This document shows positions 47,227 through 58,728 of a stretch of DNA of 64,000 nt, piece by piece. The position numbers and the translations under genes were made by a program. The DNA lies in assembly GCF_004337985.1 (NCBI RefSeq), contig NC_043744.1, positions 1,955,366 to 2,019,365 on the forward strand. The letters run 5' to 3'. The stretch comes from Pyricularia pennisetigena. Lineage: Eukaryota > Ascomycota > Sordariomycetes > Magnaporthales > Pyriculariaceae. The notes under the pieces were generated by a model. The model ran no database searches and had not been told where the DNA came from. It saw nothing but the letters and a program-made list of their open reading frames with translations. Every line of letters begins with the position of its first letter. Position 1 is the first letter of the stretch.

Positions 47227-49106
47227 GATTGCGACTCACCAGCCAGGTAGACCGGAATAGAGGAGGAAAAAAAAAGCTCGCAAAAAAAGAGTGAAAGGAA
47301 TTTTGGGCGGCGGTCCTGGTTTTGGTTATGGGCAGGATGGATGCCCACGATGGCCGCCAAAAATGTACCTGTCAAAGTCTGTAACAAGGATATCCTAGTT
47401 ACAGTGCAATTGGGGTAGGAAGAAAATTGGAACTGTAGCAAATCAAATGTTGAGGAGCTGCAGGGTGGGGTGGATGGAATAAGGGGAAACCACTTGTGAG
47501 GGTCGAACAGAAGTAAAGAACAAGATATGAAGCAAAAGATACTTGACAGGTGGTGATACTTGGGATAATGCAAGACATTCGCAGAAAAACCAAGATTCCA
47601 ACTTTGATCATGTTCAAAAGAAAAGAAAGTCAGTGAGACCAAAAAAAAAAGGAAATAAAGCAACTGGGGTTTTGTCACGGGTAGGTCCGCCTCGTTTTTC
47701 ATGTCGATTCCAAAAGAATAGCATGATGACGACCACTCGAAGCTATTTGGTGCTACTAATTACAAGTGAAGGCGGTCAGCGACAGGAATAACCAGGATAT
47801 TCCTCACATCCTGCATGTTCCGCCGACAAATCGAAACCAGGGGGGGAGGCGTTCCACTAGTTGTCTCTCTTCTGAGGAACGTGCCGTTAAAGTTGACAAC
47901 CGCTTACGTATAAGTAAAAGACAAGATGCAGCCACTAGAGGTGGGTTGCATTATATTGATTACTGCTTACGTTTTTTTTTTTTTGGTGTGGTTTGCTGTG
48001 GCATTATCGCCTAGCAAGCACGAATGATATTGCTATAGATGTAGGCTTTTTGTTTTTGTAAATCAATGGAAGACAAGAAGAAAACAGTGACTATTACAGA
48101 CTAGACTAGCAGACATCTTCAGTCTTTTCAGTGTCAGTGATTCCCCGCAACCCCCACATTCCAGGCGTTATTTGACGTGCTTGAATCGTGACGCACGACG
48201 AGGGGTCAACGATGTGGCTGCAAAAAGAAAGATCTTACCCTGGTTCGAATCAGGGTCCATCACGTGATTTAAGTACTGCTGGGGTACCTGAGGTATGTAC
48301 AAGATCACACTGCTGTGGAGCCCCCAACCTCGTCTCGTAGACAAAAATCCACAAGGCTAGGCTCAAGGCTTCGGAATCTTGTTGGTCTTGAAGTGGACTG
48401 ACGGGCAAGAGTCATAGTTGGGGGGGTTTTGTTATTTTATGCTGCCTCAGACTCCAGCCTACAGTACAATAAGTCCCTGAAGGGAGAATGTGATGCACAT
48501 CGGCCGGGCTATGCAGCTGCTACCGGAAGCGAGGGAGCGCACAGGACGGGGCGCAGTTGCCTGGGCACTCTTTCTACATCTGTCTAAGCCTTGGACTTGA
48601 ACCAATCAGCGAATAAGTTTTAACGCAGTCAACCTAGCCTACACATTTGCCTCGCGTGGCCAAGCCGAAATGGATTAACCATAGCAATGCAAGCTATGCT
48701 GACTGTCTAAGCGCTTGCGAGACTTGAAACTATCATGAAGTACAAAAGTGTGCAAGTGCATACATACGTTTGATCGATTGGGCATGAAAGCAGTTTTCTT
48801 TTTGGTATTCCAACGACGAGATCAGTCAAACAAAGGCTACTTAGAAAACCACAACCTGCGCTTTCCCTTCTGTTGCTTTTCACACAAACACAAAGGCGCT
48901 CCTTGTCACAAACATTGTACCTCCATCACAAATCAGATTTAATTTAATCAAGCGCCTGCCGCCAGTACACACAGTAGTACATCCTAACAATCCATCACAT
49001 CAACCACAAGCACACACCCATCGACGTCTCTATAATTGACTTTCTTTGACACGCGCAGCAGCACTACTACCTGCCATAATCAGTCAACTCAAAACCATCC
49101 ACAACA
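47227..49106. promoter_or_regulatory. Divergent intergenic region
   Basis: 1.9 kb between the aminotransferase and vWFA starts. It includes an element near 48240-48262 resembling a tRNA T-arm/B-box (GGTTCGAATC within a CCCTG/CAGGG stem), with no convincing full tRNA around it. Otherwise it is AT-rich sequence without genes. Confidence 0.5.
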
Positions 49107-50003
49107 ATGAGCTTCTTCGGCTCGATAAAAGGTCGTTTCTCCAAGAAGGGCTCCGAGAAGAGCGCGGCAGCCGAGGCGTCTTCAAGCACACAACCAGCTC
49201 AGCCGCCACCCGCATACACGCCCTTTGATACACCACCAGCGCCACCCAGGAAGGACACGGGCGTCGGCTTGCGCGCGCAGGACGTCACCAATGATGACGA
49301 CCCCTACGCTTTCCTCGCCCACTTTGACACCATGTTCCTCATCGACGACTCGGGCTCAATGGCCGGTGCGCGCTGGCGAGAAGTCCAGACGGTGCTGAAC
49401 CAAATCGTCCCCGTCTGCGCCACGCACGACGAGGACGGCATCGACATTGAGTTCCTCAACTCGAGGACCAAATTCACCAACGTCAAGGACCCGGCCGCCG
49501 TCGACGACGTCTTCCGCAAGGTCTTCCCCACCGCCGCCACGCCCACGGGCCGCCGCGTCAGGGAGATGCTGCACCCGTATCTGTGCGAGCTGGAGGCGGC
49601 CGTGAGCGCCGGCAAGAGGCCGTCTCAGACGGGCATGAAGCCCATCAACCTCATCGTCATCACCGACGGAGAGCCCAACGACCGCGCCCCCAACTTCCTT
49701 CCCGACGTGCTCGAGGACGTCGCCCAGAGGCTCGACAAGATCCGCGCCCCGCCGCACCAGATCGGCGTGCAGTTCTTCCAGGTCGGCCGCGACCGCACGG
49801 CCGCGAGGGCGCTGCGCGACCTCGACGACAACCTCGGCGGCAAGGTCAAGGGCGGCAAGCTGCGCGACATTGTCGACACAGCCACCTTTGATCTCGACGA
49901 CGGCGAGACCTCTGTCTTGACGTACGAGGCCGTGCTGAAGGTCGTGTTGGGTGCCGTGGTGCGCAAGGTCGATCAGAAGCACGTTCCTGACCAGAGGCAG
50001 TGA
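49107..50003 (+). CDS. Stand-alone von Willebrand factor A domain protein
   Basis: A single-exon frame of 298 aa, with strong GC-rich codon bias. After a basic N-terminus (MSFFGSIKGRFSKKG) and a Pro-rich linker, a vWFA domain starts near residue 70. MFLIDDSGSM carries the DxSxS part of the metal-ion-dependent adhesion site (about residue 79), and LIVITDGEPND the distal Asp (about 186). Strands typical of the fold follow (IGVQFFQVG). No signal peptide or membrane segment is present, so it is probably intracellular. Fungi encode many such proteins with unknown partners. vWFA domains generally mediate metal-dependent protein binding. Confidence 0.9.
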   Translation: MSFFGSIKGRFSKKGSEKSAAAEASSSTQPAQPPPAYTPFDTPPAPPRKDTGVGLRAQDVTNDDDPYAFLAHFDTMFLIDDSGSMAGARWREVQTVLNQIVPVCATHDEDGIDIEFLNSRTKFTNVKDPAAVDDVFRKVFPTAATPTGRRVREMLHPYLCELEAAVSAGKRPSQTGMKPINLIVITDGEPNDRAPNFLPDVLEDVAQRLDKIRAPPHQIGVQFFQVGRDRTAARALRDLDDNLGGKVKGGKLRDIVDTATFDLDDGETSVLTYEAVLKVVLGAVVRKVDQKHVPDQRQ

Positions 50004-51176
50004 GTCTGGTAGGCTAAGGCTTTGGGTTTGAAGCGTTTTTGCTCTCTCTCTCTTTTTTTCATGTCTTCTTATCATTTGTTACCTTTCAGTTGATGATACC
50101 TTGAATCCTTTAGACTGCTTTTTTTCTTTTTTTTTACGGAGTCAGGAGTTGGAAGTTTGATAACGTCGATAGGGTCCAGTTTCTATTCCTCTTTTTTGTT
50201 CATAAAGCGTTAGGTTTTCTTCCTTGGAATGCAATGTCTAGATTCATCGTGCCGAACCTTTGTGTTATACCCCATGAAACGTAAGTTCTCAATACGCCAT
50301 GAAATCAGTATTGCACATATAATACAATGAGTATTCACCGCCTCTTACTATCACTATCAACATGCCGATTCCGACCCATTTATCTCTTTTCCCCGTGCAC
50401 CTTTGATTATTGAATGATACTCGAAGCCCTTTTCCCCAATTAGTGCAGTTATTGCTCTTTTTCTAAAAGAAAGACATCGAATTATGAGCTGCTCCCGATT
50501 CATTGACTGGTCCTTCAAAATCCCATTACGTCTTGTCATGCCATCCATGTTGCATAAAAAACCCGGAGCCCAAAACGACAGAGGAAGTAGAAAGAAAGAA
50601 ACAAAGAACGCAAAGATAAAGAGAGAACTAATTCCTCAGACCAAAGGGATAAAGGACTGTCAAGGTGTGAAAAAAGCACCTCGCATACAGTCTGTCATGT
50701 CGAGATAAACCTCGAATAGACTTTGATTTCCATAGCCCTTTGAGTGGAGAAATGTTTTTCTGTCTTTCTCATCGCCGAGGCCAAATTGCTCGCGGGGGTC
50801 CCACGAACACACGAGAAAAATAAAATACCGCAATACCGTTCCTGCAGAGCTTGTGCCACTCATAAACGGTTTTTGTCCGGAAACAGAACCACCCTCCCAG
50901 GCAGCGCGATAAGTAAGAGCTAGCCCGAGAGCTGAGAAAGATGAGAAGAAAAAAAGAAAAAAGCGAGATGAAGTGAAATGTGCCGTGTGCTTCGTGAGTC
51001 CGAGTAGGCTTTAATGCTTACAGACGACATTGACTGATGTGGGTTTAGCCTCATGAGCTCTGATGATGCAAAACGTCGTGGTGAGGGACGTCCAGACACA
51101 GCCAAGGTTTTTTTTTTCTTTTTTTTTTTTTTTCCTCCATGAACAAGAAGCAAAACCCTCACAACCCCCCTCCTCT
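50004..51176. other. Intergenic region between convergent genes
   Basis: 1.2 kb holding the 3' flanks of the vWFA gene and the 871-residue protein gene, with a T-rich stretch near 51110-51134. No gene is seen. Confidence 0.55.
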
Positions 51177-53973
51177 CTACGGCATCACCATGACCTTGGC
51201 CTTTGCAATGTTGCGCAGCTGCGTGGTGGAGCCAGAGTCATCCCGGATGGTCATGTTGGGCGTGACGACACACATGACCCTCCACTGCTGCAGCTGCAGC
51301 TGGGTGCCGGAGACGCTGGAGGCGTTGACGGCGTAGTGCATCTGGTCCGAGAACTTGACGCCGCAGTCGCTGAAGCCAAAGACGAAGCTCAGGCGGGCCG
51401 AGAGCACCCGGGCCGAGGTCTCGATGGCGTTGACGGCGATGCCGTAGAGGTCGTGCGAGGCCAGAGCGCGGTCGGCGTCCTCGCGCATCAGCGGGCCGGC
51501 CATCTCCTTGAAGCGGTGCACCATGTCGCTGACGCGCTGCTGGCGCACGCTCGGCCAGTCGGCATGCGACAGCATCTCGACCACGCACTCGGCCTGGCCG
51601 TTCTGCACGTGGCGCCGTTGCTCGGGCGTCGCCGCGTCGCCCAGGCCCTCGCGCATCCGCATCAGCATCGCGAGCCGGTGCTTGGCCGGGCCCCGGAGCT
51701 GCCCGCTCGTGCCCGTGCGCGACGGGTCGTCGGCCATCCAGGCGTCGATGGAGAAGACGTGGAACACGAGGAACTGCACCATCATGCGGCAGATGAAGTA
51801 GCAGCGCACCTCCGAGTCCGAGAGGAGGAACTGCACGTGCGACGCCGCGTTCTTCATGTGGTCCGGGTACGTGAGCTCCAGCATGTACTCCCAGAGCCGC
51901 GGGTACCGCCGCGGGATCTGCGCGTCGCTGGCCACGTTCGCCTTGTTGCAGTGAGACCGCACCCAGCCGATGACGTACGTGAAGATCTGGTCGAACTCCT
52001 TGCGCCACTCCTTGCCCACCGCGTCCAGGATCAGTCCGTCCTCCTCGGGCTCGCCCTCGAACATGGCCATGGACTTGTTGGCGCCCGCCTGCTCAAAGAG
52101 CTGCAGCTGCATCTGCTGCTGCGCTCGCGTCGGGCCCGACGTCTGACGGTGGCGCGCGGGCGGCTGGCCTCCCTGGCCGGCGGCATGGCCAGGTGACGTT
52201 TGTTTTGTGTGCAGCTGGAGGGCTTCCTTTCGCAAAGGTACCTCCTGAGCTTGATGCACGGCTGCGGATGATCCCTTGGCTGCCGTGCCCTCCGGGAGCT
52301 GCGGAGTGATTTGACCGCGGAAGGGCCGAGGTGACGGCCTGCGGGGCTTGATGTTGGATGCAGAGGATGAGGGGTGCAGGGAGGAATTACCACCGGGACT
52401 AGGGGAATCGACATCACCTCCGTTGGCCGAAGGCGGACGACCACCGATGGCGCCAGGAGGGCGTATGTCCGAGGTGCTGCGGAGCCCTAGCTCGGTCTTG
52501 AGAAGGGGGATGGGCGAACCTCCGTCTTCAGCCGCCCAGTAATTGCCGCCACCGTTTCCATCGTGATTTCCGTGACCGTTGTCAATGTTTTTACCATGGC
52601 CGTATTGACCCATGGCATGTACCCGAGCCTGGCTCTGGGCCAGTTGACGCGGCGTGGGGCCCATGATGGGCACATCAGACTGCCTCGAGGATACGGTTGA
52701 CTGCTGTTTGTTGGGCGCATGGTCCCCATAAGCCGACGTTCTAAGGTTCTCGAGGGCTGCCTGTGCCGGGCGGCGGGTAGGGCTGCCCAAACTGTCGCCG
52801 ACCACAGAGCTGTGCGGCCGCATGGTGAGCAGGGGCATGCCTCCGCTGGAAAAGCCGTCAACGCTGCTGCCATTGTGACTGTTGAAGCTTCCGTTGTGGC
52901 TATGGCTGTTGACGGAAATACTTGATTGGCGACCAGCCATGTGATCTCCAGCAAATCGGCCTCTCAGGGAGCCACCACGGCCACGATAGGTAGTGCCTCT
53001 TACCGAGCTGCCATAGCGGCCGGAGAAGTGACGACCGGGGGTGACAGGGTTTGCGAGGGCGCCAGGATGACGAACAGGCATGTTCTACAGCTTGTTAGCG
53101 GGCTTCAAGGCACCAAATACGTAAGAGGTAACTGATAATAGACTCAAATATGGTGCTCAAACTCACAAAGTCTTGATCAGCTCGTCGTCTTAGGTCGCCA
53201 ATGACCTGTGAATACGTCGAGTGAGATCCATTTACGGGAATACCATTGCCTCTCACTCGCTGGGGCATGATGGAACCATCCTCGTACGCGGCCAGCTCGG
53301 TCTGTAGCATGCGAATTTGGTGACGAAGCTGGTCACCATCATGAATGGAAGACTCGAGCTGGGAGCGGAGATTTGCCATGGCGGACGCTGTACGACTACG
53401 CTCGGTGAAAACCTCCTGCTCGAGTGAAGTGATGGATAGCTGAATGGTAAGAATACGGTCTCCAATGGAGCGCATATCGCGGTAGTAATTCGCCTGAGCT
53501 TCCTCACTCAGCCCAACCTGACGGTGGAGGGCCGTTTGCAGGTGGAAACAGATGGGCTGGGCTGCGTAGCAGGCATCCCGAATCTCCTGAACACAGGGTT
53601 TTGAAGTTATGAGATCGGGGCATACAGTTAGCAGTTGTGCTTGAGCAATAGTATCAAACAAAAAAAGATGGGCGATGAGACTCACGGCAAACTGCGGAGG
53701 GGGTGACCCAATGCCTGATAGACGAGGCTGGCCCCCGTCGAAAGGATTCACAGACATCCTGCTGCTACCGTTGTTGCGCTCATTCAAGCTGTAGGGAGGG
53801 CTCTGTTCTACTTCAACTGGGCGTCTCAGTTGTGAGACGTGCCGCTTGTTGATAGGTGTCTGGGGCCGACCGTTCGGTGGCTGCCTGATGTTGTTCTCTC
53901 GCCTCACGGGTGTGTTTTGCAGCAAAGCACCGCCAGGTGACTGCGAGACAACCGAGTCAGTGTCCTCGTTCAT
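51177..53973 (-). CDS. Unrecognised 871-residue protein with coiled coil and RG-rich region
   Basis: I do not recognise this family. Exons 53973-53686, 53586-53167 and 53084-51177 join in phase (GTGAGT donors, introns 99 and 82 bp) to 871 aa. The start at 53973 (MNEDTDSVVSQ) is preferred, because the upstream in-frame extension is Phe-rich 5' UTR-like sequence. Residues 1-96 are disordered with basic Pro/Arg motifs. Residues 97 to about 210 are helical with heptad-like spacing, likely a coiled coil (SLEQEVFTERSRTASAMANL). From 237 there is an Arg/Gly-rich stretch (RGTTYRGRGGSLRGRF), then about 300 residues of low complexity rich in Ser, Gly, Asn and Gln. From about 585 to the end is a folded, Trp/Phe-rich domain (KEWRKEFDQIFTYVIGWV, YPRLWEYMLELTYPDHM, CRMMVQFLVFHVFSIDAW). 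RG-rich segments often bind RNA or are methylated. That is inference here. Confidence 0.8.
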
Positions 53974-54866
53974 TGCGTGGTAGAAGTGCACAGCAGGATG
54001 AAGGAAGGAATCGAGAGCAAAAAAGGGCGAGTCCTCGAATAGGTAAGTTTTGAGAGAATGGCGAAAGGCAAAACAAGAAAAAAAAAAAAAATAGAAAAAG
54101 AAAATAACAAAGCTTTGATGTGAAAAGGAGAAGAACGAGGACTCCTCTGTTCTGCGATACGGCGCAGAGGAAAACAAGACTGGGATGGTGAGTTTGCTTG
54201 ATGACTTTTGAGGTAAACGTAAAAGTGAGAATGACGGAAAGGTTTGGGAGTTGAGGTGGATGAGGTATTCGACAGCTGGGTCCTCCAAACCGTACACTAG
54301 GAACTATGCCCTACCCAGAGCGGCATCTCCCTGAGGCAGCGTGCCATCACTTTGCTCTCACCCTGTCCTCACCTTACCTTTACTACAATGTTTGTCTGTA
54401 AATGCGAGCTGTTCGAATGGTCAAAGCTTTCAGCTTACAAACCAGCAAGGCCTTTCTTTATCCTTTCAACATACTTTTCATGGAAATAGATATATCCGTC
54501 TTGGTTTTGAACAGCCTCAGGACACCGCCCAACGAACTTATTGAGCTTGGGCCCATGGATATGCATGAGTGGTGATCCTGAATGTAGTGTTTCTCGGAAG
54601 TTTTGGGGGACAGCTGGCAAAGAAATGTCGACCAAGCTTGATACTAAATAGTCTCTGTTGATCAAATATCTTGGCATTTCACATGCAAAGATATGCTGTC
54701 GACCGAGATAAGTTGCAATACGTTAACCAACTGGCATCACCTTCAGACGGGCGTGATCCGTGGTTGAATGTGTACAAGATGTTAACCGCACCAGCAGCTG
54801 TCAAATAGAAAAGGGTCTCATGCTCCGAACTACAGTCACTCGCTAAAGGGAGTTCGTGGTTTGAAA

Positions 54867-54904
<38 letters not shown>

Positions 54905-55099
54905 CGGTTATTTCGCATACGGGCACCTGCGAAAAGAGCCTGGGGCGTGTCTGTCAAGGAACCAGATATACCCAATGAATGACAGCAAAATTGATCAACG
55001 CGCAATTCTAGGCGGGAACAAATTGGCTTACAGTAGCGAATCAACAGATACGAGGCGAATTGGTACAATCATTAAGTATTATATTCATCCATCTTGATA
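53974..55099. other. Intergenic region
   Basis: 1.1 kb between two minus-strand genes, with CT-rich 5' UTR-like sequence next to 53974 and a 36-bp A tract at 54868-54903. No gene is seen. Confidence 0.55.
54868..54903. repeat. Poly(A) tract, 36 bp
   Basis: An uninterrupted run of A downstream of the SSP120-like gene. No associated element was recognised. Confidence 0.9.
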
Positions 55100-55809
55100 T
55101 CATCGCCCTTGCCTCCTGAACTTGCTCGGGACGTTTTCAAGCATGATTTCGTTGCTCGCCATCATCTTGTCGATCTTCTCCTGTTCCAGTTCCATCTTTT
55201 CGTGGTGCTCAAAGTGTTTTATATCTTCGGGGTGCTACAACAGAATGGGAATTGAACAAGTCAGCTATCAGGTGCTCCGTACGTTTGACCACCAATGCAA
55301 TCGAAATATCGGAACTGGCTTACCGTGAGGTCCTCCAACTTTGTGTTCTCGTCATGGTACTTCTCCCAGTGATGTATCTCATACTCGTACTCGTCATCAC
55401 CGTGGTGTCCCGGCCCCAATCCCAGATCAGGTAACGTCTTGCCCTGGTGGATAAAGTCCAAGAACTCCCCGTGCGAAACGAAGCCGTCGTGGTCCGTATC
55501 CAGCATGTCCATCAATTGCTTGGTGATCTCTTCCTTGCGCTCCTTGGTGACGTGCTTGTTCGACTCGTCAAAGACGCCGTAGGTCCGCAGCAGCTCCGAC
55601 TCTTCCAGGTAGCCGTCGCTGTTGAAGTCGTGCAGGGTGAAGAAGGACGCAGCATCCCAGTGGTCTGCGTGGTGCTCCTCCGCCATGTGCTTGACCATCC
55701 AAGAGGCGTCCGCTGGCACCTCGGGCTTTTTGCCGTAGCCGCCGTGGTCGCCGTGTGCCCTGGCGACGCCGAGAAAGCTCGCGAGGAGCAGAAGAGGGGA
55801 TGACCGCAT
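55100..55809 (-). CDS. SSP120: SSP120/nucleobindin-like secretory EF-hand protein
   Basis: A small EF-hand protein of the secretory pathway. Yeast Ssp120 associates with the Emp46/47 cargo receptors. Exons are 55809-55324 and 55234-55100, with an 89-bp intron (GTAAGC...TGTAG), giving 206 aa. A signal peptide spans residues 1-18 (MRSSPLLLLASFLGVARA). Two canonical EF-hand loops follow, DFNSDGYLEESE at 61-72 and DTDHDGFVSHGE at 104-115, then an acidic/His-rich linker and the conserved HPEDIKHFEHHEKMELE helix encoded by exon 2. That helix confirms the splice. The C-terminus (FRRQGR) lacks an HDEL-type retrieval signal, so retention would need a partner. Confidence 0.9.
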
Positions 55810-56462
55810 CGTTTGTCTTTTTTTTTTTTTTTCTTTTTCCTTGTTGTTGTGTGTCTGTGGTGGTGCATCCGGATGCGGATCTATTGCATTGTATTTATCC
55901 TCGACCGGCCAAGTAAAATCAGACAAGAGATAAAGGCTTGCTTTCAATCTGAATGTGGTTTTTGTAAAATCACAAAACAAAAGAGTTGAAAAGGGTAGTT
56001 GCGACCTCCGTTCAATTCATTTCAATTCGGTCCATCCAAACAGGGTTCAAGGATCTCGGGCTGTCGCAAAGTGGGGCTGTTGTATAGCGAAGCCAGCCAT
56101 TCAGTCTCTTGCTTTAATGTGGCGCTAAGCAACATACTAGGACCAGCATAGTAGTAGCTTGAGCTTGTACCTACATTAGTGATGCTGAGGGACATCCTTG
56201 ATGGTTTGTTCATCTGACGTCTTGACATGTAGGGACCAATGTACTACTAGTCAACTCGGCCGACAACAATTTGTGTGTCTGGACAACAAAATTGTTCGCA
56301 GATGACCATTTCTCTTCATGTCATGTTACCGCGTTCATTACGTTAAAATCCAGTCCTCGAGAGTCACCATTTCTACCCTAGGAAATCCAGCTCCATAACC
56401 TGCATAAACGGTTTTCTCCAAATTCCGAATCCAAAAGGGGCCAGCCCCAGACTACATTCGTT
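55810..56462. other. Intergenic region between two minus-strand genes
   Basis: 653 bp holding the promoter of the SSP120-like gene (T-rich just upstream of its ATG) and the 3' flank of the membrane-protein gene. Nothing else is seen. Confidence 0.5.
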
Positions 56463-58728
56463 TCACTTCCTCCCCTCGCCAACAAGTCGTGGCTCTTCAC
56501 TACAAAACTTCATCCTGTCCAAATCGTTGAGGCTTGACCAGCTGTTCCGCTCCGAAAGGTCAAACACCGGCCGACTGCTCCGGAGAGCTGCTGCTTCCGC
56601 GGCAATGGTCCTCTCATCGACCCTTGGTGCGTCGCGCGCCTCTCTCGCGTACGTCTCGGTGTGCTCCCACAGGGCCCTCGCTTCACCGCGAAGCTGTTCC
56701 GAAGTCTTGGCTAGTCCCATGGGGCAGTGCGCCCTGTGCCGCGCGGGGAAAGCATCCGGCTTTGAGCTCAGCGGGCTTGTTTCTGCCGACCTGTAGCCCG
56801 GCCCCGAAGAGCACCGGGTAAGAGGGGTCAGGATGCGCTCTGATGATCTGCCGGGCGCACATGCACGTATTCCCAGTGCGTCCTGCGCTGTGTCGGTCGA
56901 GCACGACACCGATCTGAAACCCCCGTCTGCAACCTCTGGCGAAGCCGCGAGCGGTCCGGCTAGTAAATTTGGAATCACGAGCTTTTCCTCATGTGGGCGC
57001 GCCGGCCGCGTGGGACTCGACGGCGGGGTGCTGGCTTGCGGCGTTGGTGCGGTGGTTGTGGCACGTCTGTTACTGCCGATGCCCGACAAGGGGACGTACT
57101 CATTCCGCAGTGACGACGTCGCCACCTGCGGTCTAGCCGACACGGCCCCGGAGCCGACCGAGCCGCCGCTCGTCCGCCTGTGCTCGGCGCTTCCCAACGT
57201 CCGAGGCGGCAGCTGCGGCTCGTGGTCGGCAAACGGGTTGCTGACCGGAGACGTGGGGTGCAGGCCGGACGTTTGTTCCCTCCGCGGCTCCAACTTGACC
57301 ACCGTCGGCGAACAAATGGGGGAGGTGGGAAAAACGAACGGACTCCCGGGGATGCCGCCGTCGTCCCAAAAGACGTGCTTGCGCGATGCCGGCGTGTGCG
57401 CTCTACTGAGGTCGCCGTCCTCTGCCGGACCCAGAGGCGTCAGGGGCGGCGACTCGGCGCGCTTGAAGATGGACTGCAGGTACTTGCGGTCGCGTAGCCG
57501 TGGAGGCGGCGACAGCGGCACGATATCCGCTAGAGGTCTGGTGGACCTTCCCCTCGTACCCCTGCCGCTGCTGCTGCTGCCACTGCCGTTGGCGTTTGAT
57601 ATGAGGTACTTGGTCGTCGCGGACGACGTTCTCCGCCCTGTGTGGTGCTGGTTATGCCTGAGGTGTGCCTGGAGCAGGCTGCCCTGGAAGGAGTCTGTCT
57701 TTCTGCTCTTTTTCCTCCTCCACAGATAGCACGTCAGGAAGCCCAATATCACCAAGGTGACAGGCACGCATACTGCGATGGCAGCCACGCCGCCGATTGT
57801 GAGTTGGCCCTGGGTGACTGTGGCGGCTTTCTCGAACCGGTCGTTCTGTGCTGCCGCTGCCGATGAGCCACCCCCTTTGCTACTCTCGGAAGTGGCGCTA
57901 GGCTTGATGCTGGAGCTTGGTGGCGGCGTGCTAGTTGAGACCGTTGAAGTGGACGACAGTGATGGCTGCACACCCAATGGCTCCCAGGCAGTTTTGCTGA
58001 TGAGCGACGGGGAAGGCACCGATGTCGTCAATGAAGGAAGCCGAGCCATCGTGCCATCACTTGAGGCTTTGGGCCGAGTAGGATTCAAGGTTGAAGCAGG
58101 ATCTGCCAACGCGGTCATTACAGCATCGCCGCAACGCCCACTGACGTCGAAAGGCTCGTCGATATAGAAGGAGCATGTGTATCCCTCAGGCGGTGGACCC
58201 GGGTCGACAAGTCCACGGCGGCCAAGACTGTGGTTGGCATGATAATCAGCACCCATGCTCGACCAAATTCGCCCCTACAAGTACCCCGTCTCATGTTTCA
58301 AGAAAGGGTTGAGCTCACTTCTGACACTGGCTGATTACTCTATTCACGGTGGCTGTCACGTTCCGATGGGCATCTTAGCATATGACAGAAATTTCATCAT
58401 ACGCGGCATAATGCAAGCTTGCGTGGGTGAGTGAGCGAATTCACTTACGGTCCTGACCCAGTCGCCTCGGCTGCTGGTTAGCAACACCGCAGAATGTCGA
58501 ATCGCACCAGTAGAGGGCCCAGAGATCCTCGGGCGAGGCAAAGATTTCCAGAAAGGCGCACATGTCGACAGTGGTCTCGCCGCAATAAGGCAACCCTTTG
58601 GGCAGCATCCTCGTGATGGCGGCTTTTGCGCACTCGGCCAAGCATTCAGGGGGGTTCGAAAGCCCTTGGTCCACCAGCTTTGCTATGCGCGCCTTGTCGC
58701 TTGGCCGGCTCCCGTCACAGTCAAACAT
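56463..58728 (-). CDS. Single-pass membrane protein with Cys-rich ectodomain
   Basis: Exons 58728-58449, 58352-58319 (34 nt) and 58227-56463 join in phase (introns 96 and 91 bp) to 692 aa. The first about 135 residues carry about ten cysteines (MFDCDGSRPSD, PPECLAEC, PYCGETTVDMCAFLE, YWCDSTFCG, SQCQN, YTCSFYI), loosely CFEM-like but without the exact spacing. A Ser/Thr/Pro-rich stalk follows, then one membrane helix at about 247-274 (GGVAAIAVCVPVTLVILGFL) closed by a basic stop-transfer (RRKKSRK). The roughly 420-residue cytosolic tail is disordered, with many Ser/Pro motifs. This is the architecture of a cell-surface sensor, but no known family is certain. No signal peptide follows the chosen ATG. 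A more upstream in-frame ATG at 59046 begins with a hydrophobic stretch (MPELCLLLLAGI), so the 5' end may be incomplete. Confidence 0.78.

Noticed and set aside
51063..52196. 377-codon plus-strand frame rich in His, Val, Leu and Arg
   Set aside because: It is a shadow of the GC-rich codon bias in the 871-residue protein gene on the other strand. Its composition is repetitive and unlike a real protein.
53974..54297. Upstream in-frame extension of the 871-residue protein
   Set aside because: It is Phe/Ser-rich and derives from CT-rich leader sequence. The downstream ATG starts a plausible acidic N-terminus.
56833..57729. 298-codon plus-strand frame
   Set aside because: It is antisense to the disordered tail of the membrane protein and has no recognisable domain.
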